From Bradyrhizobium niftali (lineage in GTDB: Bacteria > Pseudomonadota > Alphaproteobacteria > Rhizobiales > Xanthobacteraceae), in assembly GCF_004571025.1 (NCBI RefSeq), contig NZ_SPQT01000011.1, forward strand, positions 124,001 through 188,000: DNA of 64,000 bases, read 5' to 3'. Position numbers and translations under genes: made by a program. The notes under the pieces are model-generated. The model worked only from the letters and a program-made list of their open reading frames with translations. It ran no database searches and was not told the origin of the DNA. This document shows, in pieces, positions 14,048 to 23,585 of the stretch; the stretch's first letter is position 1; each line of letters begins with the position of its first letter.

Positions 14048-15541
14048 TCACGCCTTGACGTGCGCCAGGCTCTGCTCGCGGAGCGCCAGCTGAGGCCAGA
14101 ACTTTGCCCAGGGCTGCGCCGCTTCGAACGCCGCCGCGATCTTGAAGATCGTGGGCTCGTCGAGCCACGGCGCCACGATCTGAAGGCCGATCGGCAGGCC
14201 ATCGCGGTCGAAGCCGCAGGGCAGCGTCGCGGCCGGAAGCCCGGCGAGATTGATCGGCCAGGTGAAGGGCGACCAACCGAGATGCGGATCGACCTCGCTG
14301 CCGTCGATCGTGCCGACACCGATCTGGCCGGCCTCGAACGCGGTTACCGCGACTGTCGGTGTCACCAGCGCATCGATGCGCTCGAACAGCTTTACGAAAG
14401 CACCACGCGCCTGGCCACGACGGTAGCCGGCTTCGATATAGTCCGTGCCGCTGTAATGCCGGCCGGCGCTGACAACGTCGCGATAATCGGCTTCGGAGCT
14501 GGCAAGATCGGCCGTGGTCTTGGTCGCAACCGCAGCCGCCTGCTCGGTAAACGCGATCGGCTTCAGCGTGTGTTCCAGAATGTCGGGATCGAGGCCCGGA
14601 CCATCCATGGTGACCTGCGCACCGCAGGAATCGAGAATGGCGATCGCCTTGTTGAACGCTGCGCGCACGTCGGGGCTGACCGCGGCATAGCCGAGATCGA
14701 CGCTGGCGCCGATGCGAATGCCGTTCAACGGCGCGGCGTTGGTATCGAAGCGCCGCGGCGACACCGGCAGGCTCGCGGGGTCGCGCAGATCGTAAGCAGC
14801 GATGATCTCCAGCGTCAGCGCGGCATCCGCAACCGTGCGCGTGATCGGCCCGGTATGGGCGAGCGAGGCCCAGGACGGCGGTGAGAATCCGGGCGAACGC
14901 GGCACCAGGCCGAAGGTCGGCTTCAGACCGAACACACCGCAGAACGACGACGGCACGCGGATCGAACCGACGCCGTCGGTACCGATCGCGATCGGCCCAC
15001 AGCCGGCGGCAACACCCGCCGCCGCGCCGCCGCTCGACCCACCGCTGGTGCGATCGAGGCGCCAGGGATTGCGTGTCGTACCAGTGACCGGACTGTCGGC
15101 CGTCAGCTTATAACCGGACTCGCAGGTCGTGGTCTTGCAGGTGATGATCGCGCCGGATGCCTTCAGCGCCGAGACCACGGCGGCATCGACCTCGGGCACG
15201 AACGCCTTGTTCATCGGCGAGCCGGCATAGGCCGGCACGCCTGCGACGAAGACGAGATCCTTGATCGTGACCGGTACACCAGCGAGCGCCCCCTTGGCCT
15301 CTCCCGCACGCATCTCCCTGGTGAGACGGTCAGCATCCGCCCTCGCCTGCTCGTACATCGGCGTCACCACCGCGTTGCAGGCTTCGCTCGTCGCTTGAAG
15401 CGCGGCGATGGTGTCGTCGACGACATCGCGCGGTGTGAACGCCCTGCGCCGGTAGCCGGCCATGATCTCGGTTGCAGAAAGCGCGCCGAGGCCAGTCGGC
15501 GCCGGCGGGAAGGCCGTTCGGCCGGAACCATCAGTCATCAT
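14048..15541 (-). CDS. Amidase (amidase signature family)
   Basis: The 497-residue enzyme carries the Ser-cisSer-Lys machinery of the amidase signature family: VTIKDLVFVAG with the catalytic Lys at about residue 80, and RTSGGSSGGAAAGVAAG with the cis-Ser and nucleophile region near 155-175, then GTDGVGSIRVPSSFCGVFGLKPTFG. It would hydrolyse a carboxamide to acid plus ammonia in the cytosol. Tandem ATGs at 15541/15538 follow a weak AGGG site. It is the last gene of the eight-gene minus-strand operon, 13 bases after the FAD subunit of the molybdenum hydroxylase. The operon would supply an imported amide or produce an acid for hydroxylation. Confidence 0.9.
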   Translation of the reverse strand: MMTDGSGRTAFPPAPTGLGALSATEIMAGYRRRAFTPRDVVDDTIAALQATSEACNAVVTPMYEQARADADRLTREMRAGEAKGALAGVPVTIKDLVFVAGVPAYAGSPMNKAFVPEVDAAVVSALKASGAIITCKTTTCESGYKLTADSPVTGTTRNPWRLDRTSGGSSGGAAAGVAAGCGPIAIGTDGVGSIRVPSSFCGVFGLKPTFGLVPRSPGFSPPSWASLAHTGPITRTVADAALTLEIIAAYDLRDPASLPVSPRRFDTNAAPLNGIRIGASVDLGYAAVSPDVRAAFNKAIAILDSCGAQVTMDGPGLDPDILEHTLKPIAFTEQAAAVATKTTADLASSEADYRDVVSAGRHYSGTDYIEAGYRRGQARGAFVKLFERIDALVTPTVAVTAFEAGQIGVGTIDGSEVDPHLGWSPFTWPINLAGLPAATLPCGFDRDGLPIGLQIVAPWLDEPTIFKIAAAFEAAQPWAKFWPQLALREQSLAHVKA

Positions 15542-15554
15542 CAACCCTAAGAAG

Positions 15555-16352
15555 CTAGCTGAGCGCCGCGTCGACGGCGCGCTTGGCCATGACCGTGACG
15601 AGGTGCGCCCGGTAATCGGCTTCGGCATGGATGTCGGAGGTGAGGCCGTCGGTGTCGATCTTGATCGCCGCGATTGCGGATGGATCGAAATTCTCCGATA
15701 GCGCCGCCTCCATCGGCGGCACCCGAAACACGCCCGGCCCAACGCCGGTGACGGCGACGCGGACACCATCGACGAATTTCGCGACGAAGACGCCGACCAG
15801 CGCATAGCGCGACGCCGGTGCCTTGAATTTCGCGTAGCCCGCCCTCAGCGGCACCGGGAAGCGGATCGCTGTGATGATCTCGCCGGGTTCAAGCGCCGTC
15901 TCGAACAGACCAAGGAAGAATTTGTCTGCCGCGATCTCGCGCGTGCTGGTGACGATGGTGGCGCCGAGGCCAAGAACGCCGGCCGGATAGTCGGCCGCCG
16001 GATCGTTGTTCGCGACCGATCCGCCGATCGTGCCGCGGCTGCGCACGGCGGGATCGCCGATCATCGAAGCCAGCGCCGCGAGCCCCGGGATTTTCGTCTG
16101 CACGAGCTTCGAGGCCGCGACCACCGCATGCGGCGTCATCGCGCCGATGGTGATCGTCGCACCGTCGTCGGTGATACCTTTGAGACCTCCGAGCTTCGAC
16201 AGGTCGACCAGCGCGACCGGGCTGGCCAGCCTCTGCTTCAGCGTCGGGATCAGCGTCATGCCGCCGGCGACGAGCTTGCTGTCCTCGATCGAGGTCAGCA
16301 GTTTTGCCGCCTCGGGGATCTGGGCAGGCTGATGATAGGCAAACGGTTTCAT
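15555..16352 (-). CDS. Molybdenum hydroxylase FAD-binding subunit (CoxM/CutM type)
   Basis: The medium subunit of a xanthine-oxidase-family hydroxylase, 265 residues. It passes electrons from the 2Fe-2S subunit to FAD. The FAD-binding motifs are VAGGMTLIPTLKQRL near residue 28 and TIGGSVANNDPAADYPA near 110, followed by the CO dehydrogenase flavoprotein C-terminal domain. A GGGAGG Shine-Dalgarno lies before the ATG at 16352. It is 11 bases after the large subunit gene, so S-L-M subunits are encoded consecutively. Confidence 0.92.
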   Translation of the reverse strand: MKPFAYHQPAQIPEAAKLLTSIEDSKLVAGGMTLIPTLKQRLASPVALVDLSKLGGLKGITDDGATITIGAMTPHAVVAASKLVQTKIPGLAALASMIGDPAVRSRGTIGGSVANNDPAADYPAGVLGLGATIVTSTREIAADKFFLGLFETALEPGEIITAIRFPVPLRAGYAKFKAPASRYALVGVFVAKFVDGVRVAVTGVGPGVFRVPPMEAALSENFDPSAIAAIKIDTDGLTSDIHAEADYRAHLVTVMAKRAVDAALS

Positions 16353-16363
16353 TGTTGTCCTCC

Positions 16364-18751
16364 CTATTCCGCGGCGACCGGCAGCGATGCGTTCTGAAGC
16401 AGGCGCCAGATCCGGTTCGGCGTCGCCGGCATGTCGACATGAGTGACGCCAAGATGCGACAGCGCATCGACCACCGCATTGATGACGGCGGCCGGCGAGC
16501 CGATGGTGCCGACCTCGCCGCAGCCCTTCACGCCCATCGGCGTGTGCGTGCAGAGCGTGGAGTGGGTCGCGACCTTCATCATCGGCAGATGATCGGCGCG
16601 CGGCATGCAGTAGTCCATCAGCGAGCCCGACAGCAGCTGGCCCGAGCCTTCGTCGTAGACCGCGTTCTCGAACAGCGCCTGGCCGACACCCTGCACGATG
16701 CCGCCGTGCAACTGGCCTTCCACGATCATCGGGTTGATGACCGTGCCGACGTCATCCACCGCCGTGTAGTTCACGAGAGTCACCGTGCCCGTCTCCGGAT
16801 CGACCTCGACCTCGGCGATGTGGCAGCCGCCGGGATAGGTGAAGTTGACGGGATCGTAATAGGCCTGCTCCTCCAGTCCCGGTTCCAGCACTTCGAGCGG
16901 ATAATTGTGCGGCACATAGGCCGCGCCCGCGATCTCCTCGAACGTCTTGGCGCGGTCCGTGCCTGCCACCGAGAACTTGCCGGCCTCGAATTGAATGTCC
17001 GCCTCGGCCGCTTCGAGCAAATGGGAAGCGATCTTCTTGCCCTTGGCGATCACCTTGTCGGTCGCCTTGGACAAAGCGGCGCCGCCGACCACCAGGGAGC
17101 GCGAGCCGTAAGTGCCCATGCCGAACTGGACGCGATCGGTGTCGCCGAACACGATGTCGACATTCTCGAAGGATACGCCGAGCTTGTCCGAGACGATCTG
17201 CGCGAACGTCGTCTCGTGGCCCTGGCCGTGATTGTGCGTGCCGATCATGACCGTCACCTGGCCGGTCGGATGTACGCGCACCGTGGCGCTCTCGTAGAGA
17301 CCGCCGCGCGCACCCAGTCGTCCCGCGAAACGCGAGGGCGCAAGGCCGCAGGCCTCGACATAGGTCGAGTAGCCGAGCCCGCGGAACTTGCCCTTGCGCG
17401 CCGATTCCGACTTGCGGATGCCAAAGTTCTTGACGTCGGCTGCGACCAGCGCACCGTCGAGGCAGCCCATCGGATCGCCGGAATCGTACTGCACCAGAAC
17501 CGGCGTCTGATACGGATAGGCCTCCTTCGGGATCATGTTGCGGCGGCGAATCTCGACGCGATCGATCCCCATCTCGCTGGCGGCGACATCGACGATGCGC
17601 TCCAGCACGAAGGTCGCCTCGGGCCGGCCTGCGCCGCGATAGGCATCAACAGGCACGGTGTTGGTGAAGACCACCTTCACGTTGCAGTAGATCGCGGGCG
17701 TGGTGTAGACGCCGCCAAGCAGGGGGCCGTAGAGATTGGTCGGGATGTTCGGCCCGAAGGTCGAGAGATAGCCGCCCATATTGGCCAGCGTGTTGACGCG
17801 GAAGGCGAGAAATTTTCCGGTTTCGTCCAGTGCGAGCTCGGCCTCGGTGACGTGATCGCGGCCGTGGCGGTCGGAGACGTAGCCCTCCGAGCGGCTCGCG
17901 ACCCATTTGATCGGCCGCATCACGCGCTTGGCGGCCCAGGTGATCACGGCCTCTTCGCCGTAGTGGAACTGCTTGACACCAAAGCCGCCGCCGACATCCG
18001 GCGCCACCACGCGCAGCTTGTGCTGCGGAATGTTCAGCACCAGCGCGCCCATCAGGAAGCGTACGACGTGCGGAAACTGGCTGGTGGTCCACAGCGTGAA
18101 TCGATCGGTGCCCGGCTCGTATTCGGCGATCGCCGCCCGCGGCTCCATCGGATTGCCGATCAGGCGGTTGTTGACGAGGCTGAGCTTTGCGACATGCGCC
18201 GCTTTCCTGAACGCGGCTTCGACCGCGGCCTTGTCGCCGAGCTCCCAATCGCAGCAGATATTGTTCGGCACGTCGTCGAACAGTTGCGGCGCACCGGGCC
18301 GCACCGCTTCAAGCACGCCGACGACCGAAGGCAGCACCTCGTAATCGATCTTCAAAAGCTCCGCCGCCGCATTGGCCTGTTCCGGCGTCTCGGCTATGAC
18401 GAAGGCGACCATGTCGCCGACAAAACGCACCTTGTCCTGCGCGAGCATCGGAAATGGCGGCTCTTTCATCGGGACGCCCTTGGCGTCCGTGATGCCCCAA
18501 CCGCAGGGCAGCGAGCCAAGTCCATCGTCGGCGACGTCATCCCCGGTCAGGACCGCAATGACACCCGACGAGGCCAGTGCCGCGCTCTTGTCGATGCCGC
18601 GCAGGATCGCATGCCCATGCGGCGAGCGCACGAAAACGCCTGCGGTCATGCCGGGTCGCTTGATGTCGGAGACGTAATTGCCACGTCCGGTCAGGAAGCG
18701 CTGGTCCTCCTTGCGCTTCGGTGAGGCGCCAATGCCGATCACATTGCCCAT
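16364..18751 (-). CDS. Molybdenum hydroxylase large subunit (CoxL-like, form II)
   Basis: The catalytic molybdopterin-cytosine-dinucleotide subunit of 795 residues. Family motifs include the N-terminal RKEDQRFLTGRGNYVSDI, VVAPDVGGGFGVKQFHYGEE, VDAYRGAGRPEATFVLER and the catalytic-Glu motif GVKGCGEVGTIGSPAAV near the C-terminus. True aerobic CO dehydrogenase has AYRCSFR in the active-site loop; this protein has AYRGAGR, so it belongs with the form II/aldehyde- or heterocycle-oxidising hydroxylases. The ATG at 18751 (GGGAG 7-8 bases upstream) is preferred to the GTG at 18757 that overlaps the previous stop. A dedicated molybdenum cofactor maturase is not in the window. Confidence 0.93.
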   Translation of the reverse strand: MGNVIGIGASPKRKEDQRFLTGRGNYVSDIKRPGMTAGVFVRSPHGHAILRGIDKSAALASSGVIAVLTGDDVADDGLGSLPCGWGITDAKGVPMKEPPFPMLAQDKVRFVGDMVAFVIAETPEQANAAAELLKIDYEVLPSVVGVLEAVRPGAPQLFDDVPNNICCDWELGDKAAVEAAFRKAAHVAKLSLVNNRLIGNPMEPRAAIAEYEPGTDRFTLWTTSQFPHVVRFLMGALVLNIPQHKLRVVAPDVGGGFGVKQFHYGEEAVITWAAKRVMRPIKWVASRSEGYVSDRHGRDHVTEAELALDETGKFLAFRVNTLANMGGYLSTFGPNIPTNLYGPLLGGVYTTPAIYCNVKVVFTNTVPVDAYRGAGRPEATFVLERIVDVAASEMGIDRVEIRRRNMIPKEAYPYQTPVLVQYDSGDPMGCLDGALVAADVKNFGIRKSESARKGKFRGLGYSTYVEACGLAPSRFAGRLGARGGLYESATVRVHPTGQVTVMIGTHNHGQGHETTFAQIVSDKLGVSFENVDIVFGDTDRVQFGMGTYGSRSLVVGGAALSKATDKVIAKGKKIASHLLEAAEADIQFEAGKFSVAGTDRAKTFEEIAGAAYVPHNYPLEVLEPGLEEQAYYDPVNFTYPGGCHIAEVEVDPETGTVTLVNYTAVDDVGTVINPMIVEGQLHGGIVQGVGQALFENAVYDEGSGQLLSGSLMDYCMPRADHLPMMKVATHSTLCTHTPMGVKGCGEVGTIGSPAAVINAVVDALSHLGVTHVDMPATPNRIWRLLQNASLPVAAE

Positions 18752-18753
18752 GG

Positions 18754-19245
18754 TCACTCTCCCTTGGCGGCGTTCATGGCGGCAGCGCCGGCCATAACCG
18801 AGACGACGATGTTCTGGTAACCGGTGCAGCGGCAGATGTTGCCTTCGAGGCCGTGGCGGACGTCAGCCTCCGTCAGGTCCGGCTTCTCGGTGGCCAGTGC
18901 CACCGCGGTCATCAGCATGCCCGGCGTGCAGAAGCCGCATTGCAGGCCGTGATGCTCGCGAAATGCCTCCTGCATGGGATGCATCCGGTTCGAACCGGGG
19001 GCACCTTGCAGGCCCTCGATGGTGAGCAGCGTCGCGCCGTCAAGAGCAGGCGCCAGCAGCGTGCAGCTCTTCACGGGAAGTCCGTTGAGGTGCACCACGC
19101 AGGCGCCGCACTGACTGGTATCGCAGCCGATATGGGTGCCGGTGAGGTTGAGCTGCTCGCGCAGGAGATCGGCGACGAGCGTCGCCGGTTCGACGTCCAC
19201 GACGGTGGGCCGGCCGTTGAGTGTGAAGGATATCTGCACGGTCAT
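18754..19245 (-). CDS. Molybdenum hydroxylase 2Fe-2S subunit (CoxS type)
   Basis: The small subunit, 163 residues, carries two 2Fe-2S clusters. The plant-ferredoxin-type N-terminal domain has GCDTSQCGACVVHLNG and a later KSC cysteine. The helical C-terminal domain has LQCGFCTPGM and GNICRCTGYQNI. All eight expected cysteines are present. The ATG at 19245 follows AGGAGT. It begins the S-L-M block and lies 21 bases after the ABC ATPase gene, so it belongs to the same transcript. Confidence 0.94.
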   Translation of the reverse strand: MTVQISFTLNGRPTVVDVEPATLVADLLREQLNLTGTHIGCDTSQCGACVVHLNGLPVKSCTLLAPALDGATLLTIEGLQGAPGSNRMHPMQEAFREHHGLQCGFCTPGMLMTAVALATEKPDLTEADVRHGLEGNICRCTGYQNIVVSVMAGAAAMNAAKGE

Positions 19246-19266
19246 ACTCCTGTGCGCGACGGGTCT

Positions 19267-20373
19267 CTAGGCGAGTGGAAGCGCGCTGCCGGTGGCCCAT
19301 GTGGCCATCACGACATCGCCGACGGTGAAGGGATCCGCGAAGAAGGTCTTTTCCGGCACGTAGGCCACGAACTCGTCGTCCGGCACGGTGTCGAGCATGA
19401 CCTTGACGAAGTAGCCCTGGTATTCGATCGCGCGCACCCGGCTCGGCAGCGACGTGGTGCAGCCCGGCGGCAAGTCCTTGCCGGGCCGAACCAGCGCGAC
19501 GTCGTCGCGGCGCACGGCGATATCGACCTTGTCGCCAACACTGACAGTGGAGTGTGCCTGAAGCGGCACCTCGATGCCATCAGGCGCGGCCTGCGCCAGC
19601 GTGAAGCTCGCGCCATTGACCTTTTCGACCCGACCCGACAGCACGTTCTGTCCGCCCATGAACTCGGCGACGTAGCGATCATGGGGGTGAGCGTAGACGT
19701 CGCGGGCGGCGCCTGCCTGCTTGATCTTGCCCTGCTCCATCACCACCACAAGGTCAGCGAGCGCGATCGCCTCGAGCTGGGTATGGGTGACGTGGATGAA
19801 GGTGATGCCGAGTTCCTGCTGCATCCGCCTGAGCTCCTGGCGCATCTGCACGCGAAGCTGCTCGTCGAGCGCCGAGAGCGGCTCATCGAGCAGCAACACC
19901 CGCGGCTCGGTGATCGCCGCGCGCGCCAGCGCCACACGCTGCTGCTGGCCGCCGGAGAGCTGCGCCGGAAGGCGATCGGCGAACTGCGTCAGCCGCACCT
20001 TCTCGATCATGGCATCCGCCGCACGCAGCCGGTCGGCCTTGGACATGCCGCGCACACGCAGCGCAAAGGCGATGTTCTCGCGTACCGTGAGGTGCGGGAA
20101 AAGCGCGTAGGATTGGAACATCATCGCGGTACGCCGCTGCACCGGCGCGAGACCGACGACATTCTGTCCACCGATCACGATCTCGCCCGCGGTCGGGTCT
20201 TCATGTCCGGCGATCATCCGCAAGATCGTGGTCTTGCCGCAACCGGAGGGACCGATGAAGCAGCAATAGGCGCCGTCGGCAATCTTGAGGTTGACGCCGT
20301 CGACCACGTAGGTCGCGCCGTCAAAGCTCTTGCAGACACCCGCCAGTTCGATATCGCCGCGATCGCTCTTCAT
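19267..20373 (-). CDS. ABC transporter ATP-binding protein (PotA/spermidine-putrescine type)
   Basis: The 368-residue ATPase has Walker A GPSGCGKTT, Q-loop FQSYALFPHLT, signature LSGGQQQR, Walker B RVLLLDEPLSALD, the H-loop in VTHTQLEA and a C-terminal TOBE-type domain (from about residue 280). It energises uptake through the two permeases encoded just upstream. The H-loop region reads HTQLEA rather than the usual HDQ-E-A, a modest change. It lies 7 bases after the second permease gene and links the importer to the hydroxylase genes. Confidence 0.92.
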   Translation of the reverse strand: MKSDRGDIELAGVCKSFDGATYVVDGVNLKIADGAYCCFIGPSGCGKTTILRMIAGHEDPTAGEIVIGGQNVVGLAPVQRRTAMMFQSYALFPHLTVRENIAFALRVRGMSKADRLRAADAMIEKVRLTQFADRLPAQLSGGQQQRVALARAAITEPRVLLLDEPLSALDEQLRVQMRQELRRMQQELGITFIHVTHTQLEAIALADLVVVMEQGKIKQAGAARDVYAHPHDRYVAEFMGGQNVLSGRVEKVNGASFTLAQAAPDGIEVPLQAHSTVSVGDKVDIAVRRDDVALVRPGKDLPPGCTTSLPSRVRAIEYQGYFVKVMLDTVPDDEFVAYVPEKTFFADPFTVGDVVMATWATGSALPLA

Positions 20374-20380
20374 TCCAGGC

Positions 20381-21271
20381 TCAACCTTTTGCGCTGCTGC
20401 TGCGCTTCTTCTGGATCAACACGATGCTGCCGAGGCTTGCACCGATCACGACGAAGGAGACCACGGTCGTCACCGTGCCGAGCGCGTAAAGCGAGGGCGA
20501 AGTGACGTTCAGCGTCATGCTCCAGATTTCCAACGGCAGCGTGTTCAACGAACCCGCCGTCTGCAGGCTGCGTGCGAACTCGTCATAGGACAGCGTGAAG
20601 CCGAACAGCGCGACCGCGACGAGGCCGGGCGCGAGCACCGGAATCATCACCAGCCGGATCGACTGCCAGCGGCTGGCACCAAGATCGTAAGCCGCCTCCT
20701 CCCAGACATGGTTGAAGCGCGACATCACGGCGAACATCACGAGCACGCCGAACGGCAGCGTCCAGGACAGCTGCGCGCCGAGCGCCGAGGTGTACCAGCT
20801 CGCGTTCAGCCCGAGCGCCTGGAACAGGAGCCCGGTGCCGAGGCCGAGCACGAGGCCGGGCGCGACCAGGCTTCCGATCATCATGTAGAAGACGATGGTG
20901 TCACCGCGAAAACGCTTGCGGAAGCCGAGGCCGGCCAGGAACGAGACCACCACCGTGATGATGGTGACGATAACCGCCAGCTTGATCGAACGGTCGAACG
21001 AACCCTTGACGTCGCCGGTCCGCACCTGGGTGAAGAGATCGACGAACCAGTGCAGCGAGTGGCCCTTCATCGGAAACACAAGTCCGCCCCGGATGTCCTG
21101 GAACGACAGGACATAGATGCAGAACATCGGACCGTAGAGCGCGAGCACGTAGAACGCGAACAACATCGCAAGCACGTAGAACGTCCAGGGCCGCTGCCCG
21201 CGGCTCGGCGCGATCGCCTTGGTGGTCGCGGGCGCGACCGTCTCGGGCATGTCGGCGAGAACCGCGCTCAT
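20381..21271 (-). CDS. ABC transporter permease (PotC-like)
   Basis: The 296-residue inner-membrane protein begins MSAVLADMPETVAPAT and has about six hydrophobic segments. The binding-protein-dependent transport EAA-type loop is WEEAAYDLGASRWQSIRLVMIPVLAPG, which contacts the ATPase. The start at 21271 overlaps the stop of the first permease gene as ATGA, indicating coupled translation and a heterodimeric channel. Confidence 0.92.
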   Translation of the reverse strand: MSAVLADMPETVAPATTKAIAPSRGQRPWTFYVLAMLFAFYVLALYGPMFCIYVLSFQDIRGGLVFPMKGHSLHWFVDLFTQVRTGDVKGSFDRSIKLAVIVTIITVVVSFLAGLGFRKRFRGDTIVFYMMIGSLVAPGLVLGLGTGLLFQALGLNASWYTSALGAQLSWTLPFGVLVMFAVMSRFNHVWEEAAYDLGASRWQSIRLVMIPVLAPGLVAVALFGFTLSYDEFARSLQTAGSLNTLPLEIWSMTLNVTSPSLYALGTVTTVVSFVVIGASLGSIVLIQKKRSSSAKG

Positions 21272-22158
21272 CGCGTGATCTCCTGCCGGATGTCCACGGT
21301 GCGCAGGATCAGCGAGACGATCGCGACCAGCACCAGCGTCAGCAACACGGCGCTTGCGGCCGCGGTCGGGTATTGCAGCACGCCGACGTCCTCGTAGAAC
21401 GCACTGACCACCGAGGCCGAGCCGCCGCCGGACATTACCTTGACCACGAAGAAGTCGCCCATCACGATCGAGACCACGAAGATGGTACCGAGCGCGATGC
21501 CGCTCTTGGACATCGGCACCACGATCAGGCGCATGATGTCGAATCGGCTGGCGCCGGCATCGATCGCGGCCTCGATCAGCTTCTTGTCGATCCGCGCCAT
21601 CGAATTGAAGATCGGCACGATCATGAAGATCGTGAGCTGGTGGACATAGGCGATGACCACCGCGAGGTCGGAGAACAGCAACACTTCCAGCGGCTGGCGG
21701 ATCACGCCCATTGCCAGCAGCGCCTGGTTGATCAGGCCTTCCTTGCCGAGCAACGGGATCCACGAGATCATCCGGATGATGTTCGAGGTCCAGAACGGCA
21801 CGGTGCACAGCAGGAACAGGCCGATCGCCAGCAACTGGTTGCGGACGTGGAACACCAGGAAATAGGCGACGAAGAAGCCGATGATCAGGGTGAAGATCCA
21901 GGTCAGCACCGTGAACTTGATGGTCGCCAGATAGAGCTTCAGCGTCAGCGCCGAATGCAGCACCTCGACATAGCTCGCAAGTGTGAAGCCCGGCGTCAGC
22001 CCGCCGAAGCCGTCGGTCGCGAAGAAGCTGGCGGCCAGCACGACCAGGATCGGCGCCACGAAGAACGGCACGAGCACCAGGACCAGCGGCAAGACATAGA
22101 GCCAGCCGGCGAGATTTGCGCGTGGCGGAGTTTGAGCGGGACTCGAACTTGGCTGCAT
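21268..22158 (-). CDS. ABC transporter permease (PotB-like)
   Basis: The 296-residue permease begins MQPSSSPAQTPPRANLAGWL and has six predicted helices with the EAA loop LIEAAIDAGASRFDIMRLIVVPMSKSG. It pairs with the PotC-like protein. It starts 77 bases after the stop of the binding-protein gene, the only sizeable gap inside this operon. A tRNA-like string at its 5' end is coincidental (see rejected items). Confidence 0.92.
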   Translation of the reverse strand: MQPSSSPAQTPPRANLAGWLYVLPLVLVLVPFFVAPILVVLAASFFATDGFGGLTPGFTLASYVEVLHSALTLKLYLATIKFTVLTWIFTLIIGFFVAYFLVFHVRNQLLAIGLFLLCTVPFWTSNIIRMISWIPLLGKEGLINQALLAMGVIRQPLEVLLFSDLAVVIAYVHQLTIFMIVPIFNSMARIDKKLIEAAIDAGASRFDIMRLIVVPMSKSGIALGTIFVVSIVMGDFFVVKVMSGGGSASVVSAFYEDVGVLQYPTAAASAVLLTLVLVAIVSLILRTVDIRQEITR

Positions 22159-22235
22159 ATCGGCCTCGAAGTCGGTCTTCTCGCACCGGCGCGGTTCGCG
22201 CGCCGGCGCTCTTGTTACGTCGGGGAAAGCAGGTT

Positions 22236-23585
22236 TCAGGCCACCTTGAAGTCGTTCCAGCGCTTGTTCATGTAGGCGGCCTCGTCCATCAGCGTGTTCC
22301 AGCACGAGATGTTCTTGACGCGGTCGAGGAACGAGCCGCCGTCACGCTTGGTGCCGGCCTTCTCCATGGGCACGCCATAGGGGTCGTTGACCACCTCAGG
22401 TGCGGGCTGGCCCTCGTACCAGAACGCCCATTCGGCAGGGGTGAGGAATTTCTTCGCGGTCGACGGCACCGGGCTGTAATAGCCGTAGCGCGCGACAAAG
22501 CCGCCCTGCCAGCCCGACAGATACCAATTGAGATACTCGTAGGCCGCATCGAGCTTCTTGCCGGAGAGATGCTTCATCAGGCCCATGCCGTTGCACCAGC
22601 CGCGATAGCCTTCCTTGCCGTTCTTGACGTTGACCGGGGCATAGACGCAGGGGATCTCCTTCACGCGGACCGCAGCGACCGCCGGCGACCACATCGACTG
22701 GATGACCACTTCGCCCGCCGCCATGAGCTGCACCGACTGGTCGAAGGTGGTCCAGGTCGCGCGGAACTGGCCCTGCTTCTTCAACTCGATCAGCTTGTTG
22801 CAGGTGAAGTCGATCTCCTCCTTCGTCATGTTGCCCTTGTTGCCGTACTTGATGAGGCCCGCGCTTTCGAAGCAGAGCGCGGCGTCCATGATGCCGATCG
22901 CGGGCACGTCGAGGATCGCAGCCTTGCCCTTGAACTTCGGGTCGATCAGGTCCTTCCACTCGGTGACTTCATGGCCGACGAGATCGGGGCGATAGCCGAT
23001 GGAGTCGGCGTTGTAGACCTGGGGCAGGAAGGTCGCCCATTCGGTGACGCCGTCATGCAGATCGGTCGCGTCGGGCTTGGAGATGTACATGGCCTCATAG
23101 GGCGAGATGCCCTGGCGCGGGATCTTGTGACCGTCGATCTCGCCCTTGGTGAAAATCGGCAGGATGTTGTCGAATTCCTTGATCTTCTTGACCTCGATGC
23201 CCTGGATCACGGCACGCTTGGCGGCGAGCTTGGCCTGCCAGCCCTCGAGATCGGCAATATCGACCGTATTAGGCTGGCTTATGAAGCGATTGATGGCAGC
23301 GGAGGTGTCGAGGTTCTGCATCGTCACCTTGAAGCCGAGATCCTTGGCGGCCTGGTCACCGATCGCCTTCACCACGGAGTAGGAGACGCCGACATGGCGC
23401 AGTTCGATGTCCTTGATCTCCTGCGCCCAGATCGTCGGGAAGCCGCGGATCGCGTCCGATCCAGCGGCGGCGCCGGCGACCACGGCCGCCCCCTTCAACA
23501 GCGTGCGGCGGCTCAGCTTTTTCTGCCGTACGTCCCTGGTCTCCGACGGATCGGCCGCGGATGTTCCCTTGTCCCTGTCAAGCAT
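22236..23585 (-). CDS. Extracellular solute-binding protein of a PotD-type ABC importer, Tat-exported
   Basis: The 449-residue protein has a long N-terminus with KKLSRRTLLKGAAVVAGAAAG, a twin-arginine signal, and cleavage is expected near the WAQE segment at about 53. The mature part is a family 1/PotD-like binding protein (for example SQPNTVDIADLEGW, TKGEIDGHKIPRQGISPYEAMY and VYAPVNVKNGKEGYRGWCNGMGL). It captures the substrate in the periplasm for the two permeases and the ATPase encoded next. It is the first gene of the eight-gene run ending with the amidase. The ligand cannot be read from sequence; the hydroxylase and amidase suggest a nitrogen-containing aromatic or amide. Confidence 0.9.
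   Translation of the reverse strand: MLDRDKGTSAADPSETRDVRQKKLSRRTLLKGAAVVAGAAAGSDAIRGFPTIWAQEIKDIELRHVGVSYSVVKAIGDQAAKDLGFKVTMQNLDTSAAINRFISQPNTVDIADLEGWQAKLAAKRAVIQGIEVKKIKEFDNILPIFTKGEIDGHKIPRQGISPYEAMYISKPDATDLHDGVTEWATFLPQVYNADSIGYRPDLVGHEVTEWKDLIDPKFKGKAAILDVPAIGIMDAALCFESAGLIKYGNKGNMTKEEIDFTCNKLIELKKQGQFRATWTTFDQSVQLMAAGEVVIQSMWSPAVAAVRVKEIPCVYAPVNVKNGKEGYRGWCNGMGLMKHLSGKKLDAAYEYLNWYLSGWQGGFVARYGYYSPVPSTAKKFLTPAEWAFWYEGQPAPEVVNDPYGVPMEKAGTKRDGGSFLDRVKNISCWNTLMDEAAYMNKRWNDFKVA

Noticed and set aside
16304..18724. An 806-codon open frame on the plus strand opposite the molybdenum hydroxylase large subunit
   Set aside because: Its translation is His/Arg/Asp-rich with no family motif, and the minus strand encodes a complete CoxL-like protein; it is a mirror of G/C third positions.
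16364..18751. Annotation as an aerobic carbon monoxide dehydrogenase
   Set aside because: The active-site loop is AYRGAGR, not the AYRCSFR of true CoxL, and the amidase/importer context does not suggest CO oxidation.
22131..22152. tRNA T-arm-like string on the minus strand (AGTTCGAGTCCCGCTC)
   Set aside because: No acceptor stem, anticodon arm or D-arm can be built around it, and it lies within the first codons of the PotB-like gene.
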